64,000 nucleotides of DNA from the NCBI GenBank assembly GCA_040285745.1, contig JAUFOR010000001.1, positions 868,001 to 932,000 on the forward strand, written 5' to 3'. How positions within the stretch are numbered: the first letter of the stretch is position 1; every line of letters begins with the position of its first letter. The stretch is from Barthelona sp. PCE. Lineage: Eukaryota > Metamonada: BaSk clade. The notes beneath the pieces were generated by a model. That model searched no databases. It was not told where the DNA came from and saw only the letters and a program-made list of their open reading frames with translations. Position numbers and translations under genes: made by a program. Below are positions 46,861 through 57,021 of this stretch, in pieces.

Positions 46861-48774
46861 CTATAGCGCGAGAACTGGTAGAGACAGGTCGTGAACTGCA
46901 ACAGGGTTCCGGGTTGCACGTTTCACAGAAAGTGCCTTTCGCTTGGGTGCTGGTTTTGCCCTCTTAAATGGTATACGCGTTCGTACAGGCACTTTCTCTC
47001 CAATACTAATACGCCTCACCTTCGGAGGGCTATATCTCTGCATTACTGTGAATGAATCACTGTTGATAAACGGACACAAAGAAGTGACGCTGCACGTCTT
47101 CAAATTCAACGGGACCTTGGCCGCTGAGAATCTCGGTTTCGTCTGTATTGGCTCAATACTGAACGATTCTGTCTTTTTCTTCAGTCTATTTAGTCGATCA
47201 ATGGCACTAAGACTTCTTTGCATTCGTTTTGGTTCAGGCTCTTTTTTTGGTACACAAACTGGTGTAAAATCTGTTGCTGAGTGTATCTTACGGCTGATAC
47301 GCTTAGGGGATGTCTTCTTCGGAGTTTTAGGGGTTCGTACAATAGGATTCCGATTATTGAGAGAAACTGACTTCATTTTATCCATGAACGTGTCCGTCTC
47401 CTCTCGGGTGGGGAGAGGGAACAGTTTCTCAAAAACAGTTGCCTTCTTAGGGGCTATACGCATCGCAAAAGGTTTCGATATTTGTCTCCGAGGATGCTTC
47501 GATACAATAGATGTGACTCCGTCTTTGCTTTGTAGACCAAGCAGTCGCTCATCGGCCTTTATACGCTCCTCAGCAAAGTACCTCCGACGATCACTGCCCT
47601 TTACGTTTATCAACCTCAAGACGTTTCGCAATAGATTAAACTTAATAGACTCATCAAGCACTGAATCACATGTGAACGAGGGTGAATGGTTCACTTCGAT
47701 GAGAGTTGGTTTCATATTTTTATCAAACATGACATCAAACCCCAAAATCTCAAAGGCGTTAGAGCGAGATACATGGATGTTGTGCATGATCTCGGAGCTG
47801 ACAAGCCCCACTGTGTGAACAGCAAGGCGCCCGACTTCTCTCCAGACAGCGTCAAAGTCAACATTCTTCCGCTGAGTAAAATATGCACGTAGCATTGCTA
47901 CTGACCATTTATGCCCGCAACGCTCGAACAACTCACTCTCCCCAAGCGTCCCCATCATCTCTGAGATCTCCTCGTGCGAGAAAACCCTTGGGGGTTGAAC
48001 GAAACCACTATCCTTCTGAATCGCGTAATTTGTTAAATGCCGACTTACGTCAAGATCTTTCTTAGAATACTGACGCGTACAGAAGCGTACAAGGCCCTCT
48101 TCGTATAGGAAAACATGCGGCAACCTCTCCCCCGGCCTGGCAACAACGACAACGTACAGCCTCATGTCAAATTTTGTTTTTGCTATTAAACACGGATTCT
48201 TAACGTATCTCTGTACAACCATCTCGAAGGACGTATTCAACATACCTATATCACGCACCAGCTCAATTCCAGTGCCTTGACACGCTTTGAATGGCTTGTA
48301 AATATAAATTTCACTATGATTTGATAACGCATAATGTTGCAACGCCTCGATGTCACCTGGGAGAACAAAGCTCGGAGGTGTGAAATTAAAGTCCGGGGAG
48401 ATGCGTTTGGCGCGCTCGAATTTTCGTGCCAAAACATGCTTGTGGCATATACTGTGCATGCCTGCAATATGATTGAAGAACTGGAAAGGGTACCCCGCCT
48501 TTGTGCGCTCAAGTCCAATGCTCCTATCCTGGAAATAAATGTTCCAAGGCTCATCAATGTCGACAATCTTGAATCCTTCGCTTTCTGCCGCTTCCCGTAC
48601 AACTTCATATTTGCAATTATCCAGGCAAATCATCTTCCGCGATTTAGCACTCTGGATCCGATCCTTTTGCTTCTTTCTATCGTGCAACACAATTTCTACA
48701 TCTTTAGTATTGAAGCTATTGTCAAAAGGGTCGCCCCCATGTGATGACGAACTCCTGCGCTCTTTTAAGACCAT
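46861..48774 (-). CDS. Tubulin-tyrosine-ligase-like enzyme, probable polyglutamylase
   Basis: 637 residues. The TTL domain spans about 45-400. Key motifs are YIYKPFKACQGTGIELVRDI (ATP-grasp lysine), QRYVKNPCLI, KFDMRLYVVV, HLTNYAIQK and FEILGFDVMFDKNMKPTLIEVNHSPSF (metal-binding Glu and Asn). It is closest in wording to the TTLL6/TTLL13 group of tubulin polyglutamylases. The 230-residue C-terminal tail is basic and Ser/Pro-rich and likely binds microtubules. The function fits a flagellate. The start, at 48774, is 24 bases from that of the divergent AAGAB-like gene. Confidence 0.9.
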   Translation of the reverse strand: MVLKERRSSSSHGGDPFDNSFNTKDVEIVLHDRKKQKDRIQSAKSRKMICLDNCKYEVVREAAESEGFKIVDIDEPWNIYFQDRSIGLERTKAGYPFQFFNHIAGMHSICHKHVLARKFERAKRISPDFNFTPPSFVLPGDIEALQHYALSNHSEIYIYKPFKACQGTGIELVRDIGMLNTSFEMVVQRYVKNPCLIAKTKFDMRLYVVVVARPGERLPHVFLYEEGLVRFCTRQYSKKDLDVSRHLTNYAIQKDSGFVQPPRVFSHEEISEMMGTLGESELFERCGHKWSVAMLRAYFTQRKNVDFDAVWREVGRLAVHTVGLVSSEIMHNIHVSRSNAFEILGFDVMFDKNMKPTLIEVNHSPSFTCDSVLDESIKFNLLRNVLRLINVKGSDRRRYFAEERIKADERLLGLQSKDGVTSIVSKHPRRQISKPFAMRIAPKKATVFEKLFPLPTREETDTFMDKMKSVSLNNRNPIVRTPKTPKKTSPKRISRKIHSATDFTPVCVPKKEPEPKRMQRSLSAIDRLNRLKKKTESFSIEPIQTKPRFSAAKVPLNLKTCSVTSLCPFINSDSFTVMQRYSPPKVRRISIGEKVPVRTRIPFKRAKPAPKRKALSVKRATRNPVAVHDLSLPVLAL

Positions 48775-48797
48775 CTATCGCAATACCATTCCACGAT

Positions 48798-49475
48798 ATG
48801 ATAATAAAAACTGATAACGGAAATATTACCTTTATTACAAAGTCAATTCAATTCATGAATCCTGTTGTTTTTGGCACTACGCGTGCGGGCGATCTTTTCA
48901 ATAACATGAAGGGCATCGATTCATCAGTCAATCAAGTCATTGTTTCTAACAAATATATTGAGGTAGGTCTTGGCTACCAGGTTGAGGAGGATATATCCGC
49001 TGTTTGCGATGCATACAACAATGCTATTTTTCTTTTTATTGATGTTGAGTGTTTACAGCATCAAAAAATGGTTGAGTTTCTCGAGAACAGGAGAGAAAAC
49101 ATTGATATCCTCGCTTTACTCAAGTGGCCTGATACAGAAGAAACAATACTGAGGAGGTATGATAACTTAAAAACATACATTGAATTGATCGATTTACACG
49201 GTCACGAAGACGATGAAACTGGTTTCGAGCGCGTGCTCTCAGCCATAGAGACGAGCGATGTGCTGTATAGACATCTACAGCAGCAACAAATTGAGGAACC
49301 GTCTCCTTCTTACGATAATATGGAATGTGATTTGGATCTTATGCAGATGGGCGCGTTCCTATCGGAATCAAAGAAACGAGCAGAGAGTATGGACGAGGAA
49401 AGCAGAAGCGCCTTTGCGCTGCAACAAATACAATCTATAATAGGGATGCTAGATACCAGCTCAAACCTTGAATAG
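48798..49475 (+). CDS. AAGAB/p34-like adaptor chaperone (tentative)
   Basis: 225 residues from the ATG at 48798. The first 150 residues have an alternating strand/helix pattern like the pseudo-GTPase of AAGAB: SVNQVIVS, NNAIFLFIDVECLQHQKM, NIDILALLKWPDTEE, then DDETGFERVLSAIETSDVLYRHL. AAGAB has ESTGVKRIVQALNANVW at the last position. A C-terminal helix (FLSESKKRAESMDEESRSAFALQQIQ) matches the family's final helix with its MDEESR/LPHEQR-like break. AAGAB assembles AP-1 and AP-2 adaptor complexes. The ORF starts earlier at GTG 48741, but that overlaps the divergent gene. Its last 15 bases overlap the ZSWIM7 gene. Confidence 0.5.
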   Translation: MIIKTDNGNITFITKSIQFMNPVVFGTTRAGDLFNNMKGIDSSVNQVIVSNKYIEVGLGYQVEEDISAVCDAYNNAIFLFIDVECLQHQKMVEFLENRRENIDILALLKWPDTEETILRRYDNLKTYIELIDLHGHEDDETGFERVLSAIETSDVLYRHLQQQQIEEPSPSYDNMECDLDLMQMGAFLSESKKRAESMDEESRSAFALQQIQSIIGMLDTSSNLE

Positions 49476-49886
49476 ACGGCATTGGTGCTCAATAATGGAG
49501 CTTTGCTCAGTTGCAATGTGTGAAACCCGTCCCAAGCAGTCACTTATGCGCAGGGCGATCAGGTGCTTACATAAGTACTTTTTTTGTGTGTTGGCTACTG
49601 AAAAAAGGAAGTCTTGACATGAGCAATGTGTTTTTGAACAAAAATACTCACGAGAATTGTCTTTTCTAGAAAAAACGCGATAAATATGCGCCCCAGACTC
49701 TTGACAATGTAGCGCCTCGAACGAACACGTGTCTAGCACCTTGCTAACACCCAACATTGCCTGCTCCCCGAAAAGAAGTAAAAGACCTGCTACGCTATCA
49801 ACACTGATTGCATTTTCTGATGATATAGCCCTAAAAATAGAGTCTAGCAACCCCATGTCGCCGCCTTTGGAGGGCAAATCATCCAT
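49461..49886 (-). CDS. ZSWIM7: SWIM-domain protein ZSWIM7/SWS1-like
   Basis: 141 residues from the ATG at 49886 (MDDLPSKGG). A hydrophobic helix GLLLLFGEQAMLGV is followed by a SWIM zinc finger CSKTHCSCQDFLFSVANTQKKYLCKHLIALRIS (CxC...CxH). This is the layout of ZSWIM7/SWS1, whose signature is CSCPAF.FSV......LCKHLLAV. SWS1 with SWSAP1 supports RAD51 filaments in recombination. The 17-codon extension to 49937 is hydrophobic and lies in the likely promoter. Confidence 0.8.
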   Translation of the reverse strand: MDDLPSKGGDMGLLDSIFRAISSENAISVDSVAGLLLLFGEQAMLGVSKVLDTCSFEALHCQESGAHIYRVFSRKDNSREYFCSKTHCSCQDFLFSVANTQKKYLCKHLIALRISDCLGRVSHIATEQSSIIEHQCRLFKV

Positions 49887-50070
49887 GAGGAGGTGAAAAA
49901 ACAGGATAAAAAGTATAGACAGTAAACTTGAACACATACAGCATGTTCAGATCTCCGATTACGGATTTTAACACATTGTAGATTCCAGCTGAGAGGCAGA
50001 AATTGAATTTCAAAGACAAATCATTGTTTTTTCCTTTTCTAACTCTTTACACTTTCACACACTCCCACAA

Positions 50071-51110
50071 ATGTCTCAAGGGTTCGATTTTTCTTTGGCA
50101 GCACGGTATGGACTTCAAACGCGATGCGGCTCGCGATATAAGCAACTCACCCACACATGCATTGCATTACATGCACCCACAACAGTGTAGAAGGGATGGA
50201 GGCATGCCTGCAGAGCCCAAAAAGGGCTAGGCAGGATGAAGGGAGTGGAGGCAATCATTGCCTGCACCTTTCCTATTCAACGCCGCAAGCACTCGCACAT
50301 CAAAGCTCTCTAACTTTTAGCAATGCCTTCTTGGACGGCAAAGGAATCAAACAGCCAAACACAATGAAAACAGGAACAACAATTGTTGGTATAAGATTAA
50401 AGGACTGCGTCATTCTTGGTGCAGATACTCGTGCCACTAAGGGCTCCACCGTCGCAGACAAGAACTGTGAGAAGCTCCACTATCTCGCACCTAACATTTA
50501 CTGTGCAGGAGCAGGAACTGCAGCTGATGCCCATCACATCACACGATTAATCTCTAAGAACCTCGGCCTACACAGACTTGAAAGCAGCAGGCCTTCCCGT
50601 GTCGTTACGGCAATGACAATGCTCAGACAGCGTTTATTCAGACATATGGGTCATATTCAAGCTGCTCTGGTTCTGGGTGGATACGACCCCATCGATGGGC
50701 CAAGCCTGCTCAGTATCTCCCCACACGGTTCAGTGCACACACCTCCTTTTGTAACAATGGGTAGTGGCTCACTTTGCGCAATGTCTGTGTTTGAGAGAGG
50801 TTATGCAAACACCCTCACCGAGGAGGAAGGCGTCCAGCTCGTCAAGCGCGCCATTCTCAGTGGTATTATCAACGATATGGGTAGCGGATCCAACGTTGAT
50901 GTATGCGTCATTCGAGGCATCGATGATATCACATACATGCGTAACGTTGAGACCCCAGTGCGCCCCAGGTATCAGCACCCTACGCCTCTAAAGCTCATTG
51001 GTATGGAGATCGTCAGTGATGAAACACGCCCTGTCTTTGCGATGAAACGTCATGAAGTACCAGCTGCTCCAGTTGCTGTTGATGAGAACGAGATGGAGGG
51101 AACAGAGTAA
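50071..51110 (+). CDS. PSMB7: 20S proteasome beta2 subunit (spliced)
   Basis: Proposed as two exons, 50071-50105 and 50321-51110, giving 274 residues. Exon 1 encodes [12 protein letters not shown]; exon 2 continues [12 protein letters not shown] and [10 protein letters not shown], matching the beta2 propeptide pattern GF(D/S)F....RNAFL. Cleavage before the Thr of TGTTIVG exposes the catalytic Thr1. The mature domain carries [22 protein letters not shown] and a GSGS pair, as in beta2 (trypsin-like activity). Without splicing the second frame starts only at an unrelated ATG at 50157 and exon 1 ends at a stop after 39 codons. Gene identity is firm; the exon-intron model is strong but unproven. 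Confidence 0.9.
50106..50320 (+). other. Spliceosomal intron in proteasome beta2
   Basis: 215 nt. The 5' splice site is CG|GTATGG and the 3' end is CTCTAACTTTTAG, a branch-like CTAAC only a few bases from the AG. Its removal completes a CGC codon and fuses the two halves of the conserved RNAFL segment. Fused branch point and 3' splice site are known in several metamonads. Confidence 0.7.
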
Positions 51111-51140
51111 TGAGGTTTTACTAAATAAATGAATCTGATT

Positions 51141-54100
51141 TTAATAGTGGCTGTTGAGCATATCACCAAGCCTGTAATTCCCGCTCAAATCAACAGTGAG
51201 GAAGACACTTCGATGATTGGAGGTCATCTCCAAATCGCTGTAGAAGAGTTCGCACATCTTATCGTACCACTTCTCGTTGAGATGGAGCGTTTGTGATGTG
51301 GAAACCTTGTATTCAAACACCTCGCTGAGATAGAATGGATGAAGGCAGAAGCATCTACGTGAGCGAATAAAACATACTGTGCCTGTCTGGACATGTACAA
51401 AAACACACGCTCCTGTGTGCACCGCAGCGTGCCCTAATAATACTTTGGGCAATGAGGCATCCACAAATGTCTGGCAGTGCAAACAGAAGTATATATCTTT
51501 CAGCCGATTGTTATCGTAGCCCATACGCTCGATAAAACTCTTTGCATCCTTTAGCAGAAGATCCCACGTTGCCGGCAGCAGCTCCTTATTGGGAAGGCGG
51601 GCTACAGTAAGATTTGGTGGTGCATGAGCAACGCACTCTGTATCGAAAATATTGGTACAGAAATCGAATCGCTTGAAGCGAGAACGCGTCTCGTGGTCGA
51701 CCATAACGCGCAGATCTGTAATGTCCTCGTCAAGACAAGACAAAATTATAGCGTCCTGAAGGGTAAGAACATTATTCTCATCAATAAGCTCCAAAAAATC
51801 GTTTTTGAACATTGCAATGTGGAACTGCATTGCTCGCTGCAGAACAATCAAGATCAGCTCCTCACGGCGCTTGATGGGATCCTCCCTGAGCACCCAGTCG
51901 ACAAAGTAGTCCACCAGCAACTTGGTAACCTTACCGTAATCTATCTCGTTTCTTAACGTGGCGTCCCTGAAGGTCTGGTCGGTGTAAGCAATATGACTCC
52001 AATTGAAGTCCACCTCTCTGTCGTCTATTCTGACATGACGCAGATCATGGTCCATCACGCTAAGACTCTGCGCGTGAAACTGGGGTAGCAAAGGGAGGGT
52101 GCAGTCACTGAATCGACCACAGGTTGGGCACTCCGTGGCAGAGTCGTTGTGACTTCTAAAGTGCTTCCTGAAACACGATAGGTGCATCATGTGGCCGCAT
52201 GGGCGGAATGATGTGAGGATCTTGCCATAGCAGTCGACGGGGGTGACGCTGCCAAGTATGACAACAACGTTGTCGATCAACTTATCATACGACAAGTCCA
52301 TGATCTCGTGGCAAATGGGGCACGTCTCGAGCTCATCGACGCAGTTAATGTACTCGTGGTTCATGTCGGCCTCAGCAACCTCCTCCATCTCCTCGAGCGG
52401 GAACTGGCTCAAAAGAGCCTCAAGATCGTTGTCGAACTGCCTCGAAACTAACTGCTGGACGTCCTTCGTCTCCTCGTTCGCCTTGAACAGGGAGCGGCCG
52501 CGCTTCCTCAAAGAAGGGAGCCTGGCCAACACCGAGGCATGGTCAAACGTGAAGTGCTCGCTCAAATGAACTATATTTACGTGCAGTGTTCTGATGAGCA
52601 TAGGATCAAGATGTTCAAGCACAGCGTCGATCTCTAGCAGATCAAATACGTCAGTGCCGTACTTGACGAGCTCGAGAGAAATACGGAACAAAGAAGCATA
52701 ACCTTCCTCCAACGACCTCTTCAAAACAGAAATATCTCTTGTGTTATCCTTGTCTGTGGCATCGATTCCCTCAATCTCAGCATGCAATTCCATCAGGAAC
52801 ACGGCAGTAAGAGAAACCATGTTGATGGTGTGCTCTGAAATGCTGTTAAAGTAATCATCAGACACAAACTTCTCCAACGGAATCCTAACCAGTTCGTCAA
52901 AGAGTTCTGTATCCATCTGCACATCTGGGAGATCTGAGTCACCCTTTGCGATTCTCTCAATGTGCTTAATGGTATCCATCGCGCTGTTTCGGATGAAAGC
53001 GCCGAAATCACACATTGCCTTAGACACATCCGTCAACTCAAGACACGGTGCCCTTCCGTACACGTCATGCGGCTCCAGATTCCAGAGGTCTCCAAGCGTG
53101 CGCTCGTCCTCCCTGGTGTATTCAAAGTTGTAGGAGGATAAACGGAGAAGAAGGGGTGTGGACTTTGTCATCGAGATCATCTGCGACAAAAAGAAGCGCG
53201 TGAAGTGAAGTGAATTCTCAACAAACATCTGAGGGGTCAGCGTCGTCATGATCATATTCAACGGCAAGAACGAACGGGCTGAAGGGAGCATGTCAAAAGC
53301 GTCGAGCATCAAATCAATGCATGATGGGAGCAGCAAGTGCATGATGGTTCGCGGGACTGCGACTGTACATGCGCTCTCGACAACGGTGAAGTTGTTCAGG
53401 TACGTGACGGCCTCAGATCTCAAGAACTTCATGATTTCGTCTGTAGAGTCGATCATCATGTGGTGATACACAAGGATGGGGTGTATGACAATGCGGAAAA
53501 ATCGGCGCTTGTAGTCGGTAGTCATGTGTGGAATCAATGGCAATAACACCATGTGTGGGACCAGCATGAGGGGCCATGAACGACGCTCGTCGAGAATACC
53601 GAATAGCTCCTTCTGCATCATGTCCTTAGTGAATATGAACTCCTTTGACACCGCTAACAAACGCTGTTGGATGGCGAAACGCTGCTCGTTCGAAAGCTGG
53701 CGGTCAAAATCAATCTCTTCGACGGTCTTAGCCACAAGGTCGTACTTGTTCAGTACTTCCTGTTTGAGCTGCTTACGCGGCGTTTCAGCCTCTGGGGTCT
53801 TCCTCCAGCACTTCAAAAGTCGCAGCAAACAAGTGGTGACCAGATTGCCCTGGTGGCGCTGCATGAGATCAATTAAAAAGTTGAATCTGGACGAGGCTGT
53901 GAGCGGCGGGGTCTCCATGAACGGGGCTGGGAAAACATCAAAGAGATAAATAGAAAAGAAATCAACTACTCTTGTGAATATGAAGATACTCTCGTTGTCT
54001 GTTCCATAATAGAAGTTCTGTGCCCATGACTTATGCTCGCTGAGAACGTGGATGTAATTGAGAACGATCCTAAAGTTCTTAATGAGATATGTCTTTGAAT

Positions 54101-55145
54101 TCTGGAACTTGTTCAACAAAGACAGCGTCGTGTGGTATGAAGAGTTCTCATTCTCCGTCAACCAATCCTCCCACTGATCTTCCCGGCGGTACTCAGGTTC
54201 TACCGGATCGTCCTCATGCAATAAATTGTGATAGAAGACAACCAGCAAGACGCGAAGGTGAATGTTGAAAATCGGATCTCTTAACGCATCCCGCATCTGC
54301 TCTGAGTGCAGGTACTGTATGGTGATCGAGTCCAGGATACTACGCAGCGGCATATGCTTGTTCTGCATTATGTGTAAGCTAGCTTCGAGATGGAACCTGA
54401 AATACGGTTTGATAGAGTTGACTATTGCAACGGGGTTGGAAAGAAGGATGATAAAGAACTGACGGAACTCCTTTATATTCCTCTTGTTAATATCACACAG
54501 ATTAATAAAAATCTCATCATAATCATCCTCTGTCATATAGTCACACATGAGCACTTTGGCATACTCGCTCACCGAAAACAACTTCTTCATCCTTCTGAAG
54601 AATGGAACCATATCATGCGTCATGTGTTTCGCATTAACGAAGGCATCCAAAAGAGTTTCATATAACGTTCTTACATACTCTGCTAAATATTGGAATCCAT
54701 CCTCTTCGAGACAGTCCATCGCAATCTGCTTGAGCTGCCCGGCGGTAATAGGGCGATGCTTAGCACAGCATCCTGAAGGGTCAATTAATTCAGATCCGCA
54801 GTCACAAGCACCGCTTCCTCCAAGGTATCTGGAGACGTCATGGCCCTCATGCCGTGATGGGTCGAAACATTCATCACAGAAAACCACTGTCCCTAAACCC
54901 ATATTGCATGTGTGACAAATAAAAATGTAGGTATCTTCAGTGAGTGGCTTCCAACAGACGGATCGTCTGTTGCTCCTCTCAAGATCGGTGCAAATGGTAT
55001 CAAAATCACCGTATTCCCATTCAGGAACTGTGAAGTCTGAAAGTAAGACTTCTCTCTCGCCGAAGTGCATATCTCCCAAGAGCTGACGAAGCAAACCCAT
55101 GGGAACGCCCTGATCGGCTGCAATTTGTTCCAAAAGCGCTTCCAT
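51141..55145 (-). CDS. UBR-box RING E3 ubiquitin ligase (N-recognin)
   Basis: 1334 residues. A UBR box lies at about 40-115: CWKPLTEDTYIFICHTCNMGLGTVVFCDECFDPSRHEGHDVSRYLGGSGACDCGSE, with the Cys/His zinc ligands in order. A RING-type domain lies near 935-1000 (CPICHEIMDLSYD, then CGHMMHLSCFRKHF and ECPTC). The C-terminal cap of UBR1-type ligases follows, with FVDASLPKVLLGHAA... and a final RLGD. It recognises N-degrons and ubiquitylates substrates. At 1334 residues it is smaller than UBR1 (about 1900 in animals). No UBR2/3 assignment is made. Confidence 0.85.
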   Translation of the reverse strand: MEALLEQIAADQGVPMGLLRQLLGDMHFGEREVLLSDFTVPEWEYGDFDTICTDLERSNRRSVCWKPLTEDTYIFICHTCNMGLGTVVFCDECFDPSRHEGHDVSRYLGGSGACDCGSELIDPSGCCAKHRPITAGQLKQIAMDCLEEDGFQYLAEYVRTLYETLLDAFVNAKHMTHDMVPFFRRMKKLFSVSEYAKVLMCDYMTEDDYDEIFINLCDINKRNIKEFRQFFIILLSNPVAIVNSIKPYFRFHLEASLHIMQNKHMPLRSILDSITIQYLHSEQMRDALRDPIFNIHLRVLLVVFYHNLLHEDDPVEPEYRREDQWEDWLTENENSSYHTTLSLLNKFQNSKTYLIKNFRIVLNYIHVLSEHKSWAQNFYYGTDNESIFIFTRVVDFFSIYLFDVFPAPFMETPPLTASSRFNFLIDLMQRHQGNLVTTCLLRLLKCWRKTPEAETPRKQLKQEVLNKYDLVAKTVEEIDFDRQLSNEQRFAIQQRLLAVSKEFIFTKDMMQKELFGILDERRSWPLMLVPHMVLLPLIPHMTTDYKRRFFRIVIHPILVYHHMMIDSTDEIMKFLRSEAVTYLNNFTVVESACTVAVPRTIMHLLLPSCIDLMLDAFDMLPSARSFLPLNMIMTTLTPQMFVENSLHFTRFFLSQMISMTKSTPLLLRLSSYNFEYTREDERTLGDLWNLEPHDVYGRAPCLELTDVSKAMCDFGAFIRNSAMDTIKHIERIAKGDSDLPDVQMDTELFDELVRIPLEKFVSDDYFNSISEHTINMVSLTAVFLMELHAEIEGIDATDKDNTRDISVLKRSLEEGYASLFRISLELVKYGTDVFDLLEIDAVLEHLDPMLIRTLHVNIVHLSEHFTFDHASVLARLPSLRKRGRSLFKANEETKDVQQLVSRQFDNDLEALLSQFPLEEMEEVAEADMNHEYINCVDELETCPICHEIMDLSYDKLIDNVVVILGSVTPVDCYGKILTSFRPCGHMMHLSCFRKHFRSHNDSATECPTCGRFSDCTLPLLPQFHAQSLSVMDHDLRHVRIDDREVDFNWSHIAYTDQTFRDATLRNEIDYGKVTKLLVDYFVDWVLREDPIKRREELILIVLQRAMQFHIAMFKNDFLELIDENNVLTLQDAIILSCLDEDITDLRVMVDHETRSRFKRFDFCTNIFDTECVAHAPPNLTVARLPNKELLPATWDLLLKDAKSFIERMGYDNNRLKDIYFCLHCQTFVDASLPKVLLGHAAVHTGACVFVHVQTGTVCFIRSRRCFCLHPFYLSEVFEYKVSTSQTLHLNEKWYDKMCELFYSDLEMTSNHRSVFLTVDLSGNYRLGDMLNSHY

Positions 55146-55299
55146 TTAGGTTATAAAGATGAAAAATTACAAATCGGGCATTTATGATGGGACACATACG
55201 GCATATATGGCTATCTGTGGGTGCTTGCTTCTAAAGGTTTTGCATTGGAAACAACAACATAAGAACATCAATTTCTCATTTTCTAACTCCTTTCATCAT

Positions 55300-55584
55300 A
55301 TGTCCATTTGTAAGTTGCAATTCAGGGTCCATGGGCGTGTTCAGGGTGTTTTCTTCAGGAAGTATACCAAGCAGTACTGCGACAAACACAATATTCCCGG
55401 TTGGGTAATGAATGATGCTGATGGTACCGTTTGCGGCGAGGCTTATGGAACTAAGCAGACACTCCGCCGCTTCGTAACACGATATTTATCCAGGGGATCA
55501 CGAAGAGCTAACGTAACGAGTGTTGATGAAGTCTACATAAATGTTGATGATGTACCGACAACCAGCTTCCATATCCATCGGTAG
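55300..55584 (+). CDS. Acylphosphatase
   Basis: 94 residues, normal for the family, from the ATG at 55300 (MSICKLQFR). The active-site loop VHGRVQGVFFRKYTKQ (family G-x-V-Q-G-V-x-F-R) and GWVMNDADGTVCGEAYG (G-W-V-x-N, D-G-x-V) are both complete; Arg and Asn of these motifs are catalytic. It hydrolyses acyl phosphates such as carbamoyl or 1,3-bisphosphoglycerate. The ORF extends to 55159, but those codons look like leader DNA and carry no similarity. It lies between a divergent E3 ligase and a convergent ornithine aminotransferase. Confidence 0.93.
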   Translation: MSICKLQFRVHGRVQGVFFRKYTKQYCDKHNIPGWVMNDADGTVCGEAYGTKQTLRRFVTRYLSRGSRRANVTSVDEVYINVDDVPTTSFHIHR

Positions 55585-55615
55585 AACAATACTAACACTT
55601 TACAATACACAGGGA

Positions 55616-56908
55616 CTAATGCTCACCGTAGTAAGCATCGGCCAGAGGAACTTCAGCACGACTCTTGAGAGTAGGCATCTTGATGAACACGTTCTTAATC
55701 ATCTCAAGACATTCGTCAAGCTCCTCGTCTGTGATGACAAGAGGAGGGGCAAAACGGATGATATGAGAGTGAGTGGGCTTGGCAAGAAGTCCAGCATCAG
55801 CGAGACAGAGACAGACGTCGGTGGCAGTCAAGCCGTTCTCAAGCGGCTCAATAACAACAGCGTTCAGTGCACCCAAGCCGCGGACTTCAGTAATGAAGGG
55901 GCACTCCTTGGCCAGATTTGTCATGAAAGCGCGGAAACGCTCTCCAATATGCTTGGCTTTGTTGGCCAAATCTTCTTGCTCCATGATATCAAGAGATCCG
56001 ATACCGATGGCGCATGCAAGGGGATTACCTCCATAAGTGGAACCGTGCGTTCCAGGTGTGAATGCTGCACCAATCTCCTTACTACACAAAACGGCAGAAA
56101 GAGGAATCATACCACCAGAGATGGCCTTTGCAATGGTAACAATATCAGGACGAACACCCCAGTTTGAGATAGCAAGCGGCTCACCGCATCGACAACAACC
56201 TGACTGAATTTCGTCAGCAATGAGTAAAACGTCAAACTCATCACAGAGAGCACGAACACCAGGCCAATAATCAGAATCAGGAACAAAGACACCTGCTTCA
56301 CCTTGAACGGGCTCACCGATGAAACCAACAATGCGGTCACCGTGCTCCTCAAAGACTGCGCGGAGGGCAGACAGGTCGTTATAAGGAACCTTGAGGATAC
56401 CAGGAACAGCGGGACCGAAACCTTTGAAACAGTCAGGATCATCACTCATAGAGATGGCCAGAACGGAACGTCCGTGGAAGCATCCCTCACAACAAACAAA
56501 AAGACGATCCTTTTCAGGAACCTTACGCTGCATGTGAGCGACACATAACTTATAAGCGGTTTCGACGGCCTCAACACCAGAGTTCATGGGAACTACGAGG
56601 TCATAACCGAAAAACTTAGTAATCTTCTCACAGAAAACAGGGAAAACAGAATTATGAAAAGCGCGGGAAGAAAGTACCATCTTAGTACATTGTTCCTGCA
56701 TAATCTTAACAAGTTTGGGGTGACAGTGTCCCATATTTTGGGCGGAATAGGCACTTAAAAAGTCGTAGAACTCCTTTCCTTCAGGGTTGGTAACCTTGAC
56801 GGCTCCTGTCTCTCCGTTCTTGACGATATCATCGAAAACGATGGGGAGAGGGTGGTAGTTGTGTGTGCTATACTCGCCTTCCTTGTGAATAAGTTCAGAA
56901 CTGGACAT
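55616..56908 (-). CDS. OAT: Ornithine aminotransferase
   Basis: 430 residues, class III PLP enzyme. It converts ornithine plus 2-oxoglutarate to glutamate semialdehyde and glutamate. Motifs follow OAT: SAYSAQNMGHCHP, MNSGVEAVETAYKLC, GCFHGRSVLAISMS, LIADEIQSG (aspartate bound to the PLP ring), and TIAKAISGGMIPLSAVL with the lysine of the Schiff base. GTHGSTYGGNPLACAIG matches the phosphate-binding segment. In anaerobic metamonads this enzyme works with the arginine deiminase pathway, but that pathway's other genes are not in the window. Confidence 0.94.
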   Translation of the reverse strand: MSSSELIHKEGEYSTHNYHPLPIVFDDIVKNGETGAVKVTNPEGKEFYDFLSAYSAQNMGHCHPKLVKIMQEQCTKMVLSSRAFHNSVFPVFCEKITKFFGYDLVVPMNSGVEAVETAYKLCVAHMQRKVPEKDRLFVCCEGCFHGRSVLAISMSDDPDCFKGFGPAVPGILKVPYNDLSALRAVFEEHGDRIVGFIGEPVQGEAGVFVPDSDYWPGVRALCDEFDVLLIADEIQSGCCRCGEPLAISNWGVRPDIVTIAKAISGGMIPLSAVLCSKEIGAAFTPGTHGSTYGGNPLACAIGIGSLDIMEQEDLANKAKHIGERFRAFMTNLAKECPFITEVRGLGALNAVVIEPLENGLTATDVCLCLADAGLLAKPTHSHIIRFAPPLVITDEELDECLEMIKNVFIKMPTLKSRAEVPLADAYYGEH

Positions 56909-57021
56909 TTAAATTGATAGAGGTTATATTAGTGTTTGCGAGTTTTTTAACTGAAACTAGCTACTAGTGGCATAATAAAGCTGGGTCAATGACTGTAAAT
57001 AGAGAAATAAGAAAGTTGGGT

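Noticed and set aside
55159-55299. N-terminal extension of acylphosphatase
   Set aside because: Residues before the ATG at 55300 have no family similarity, and the family is about 95 residues long.
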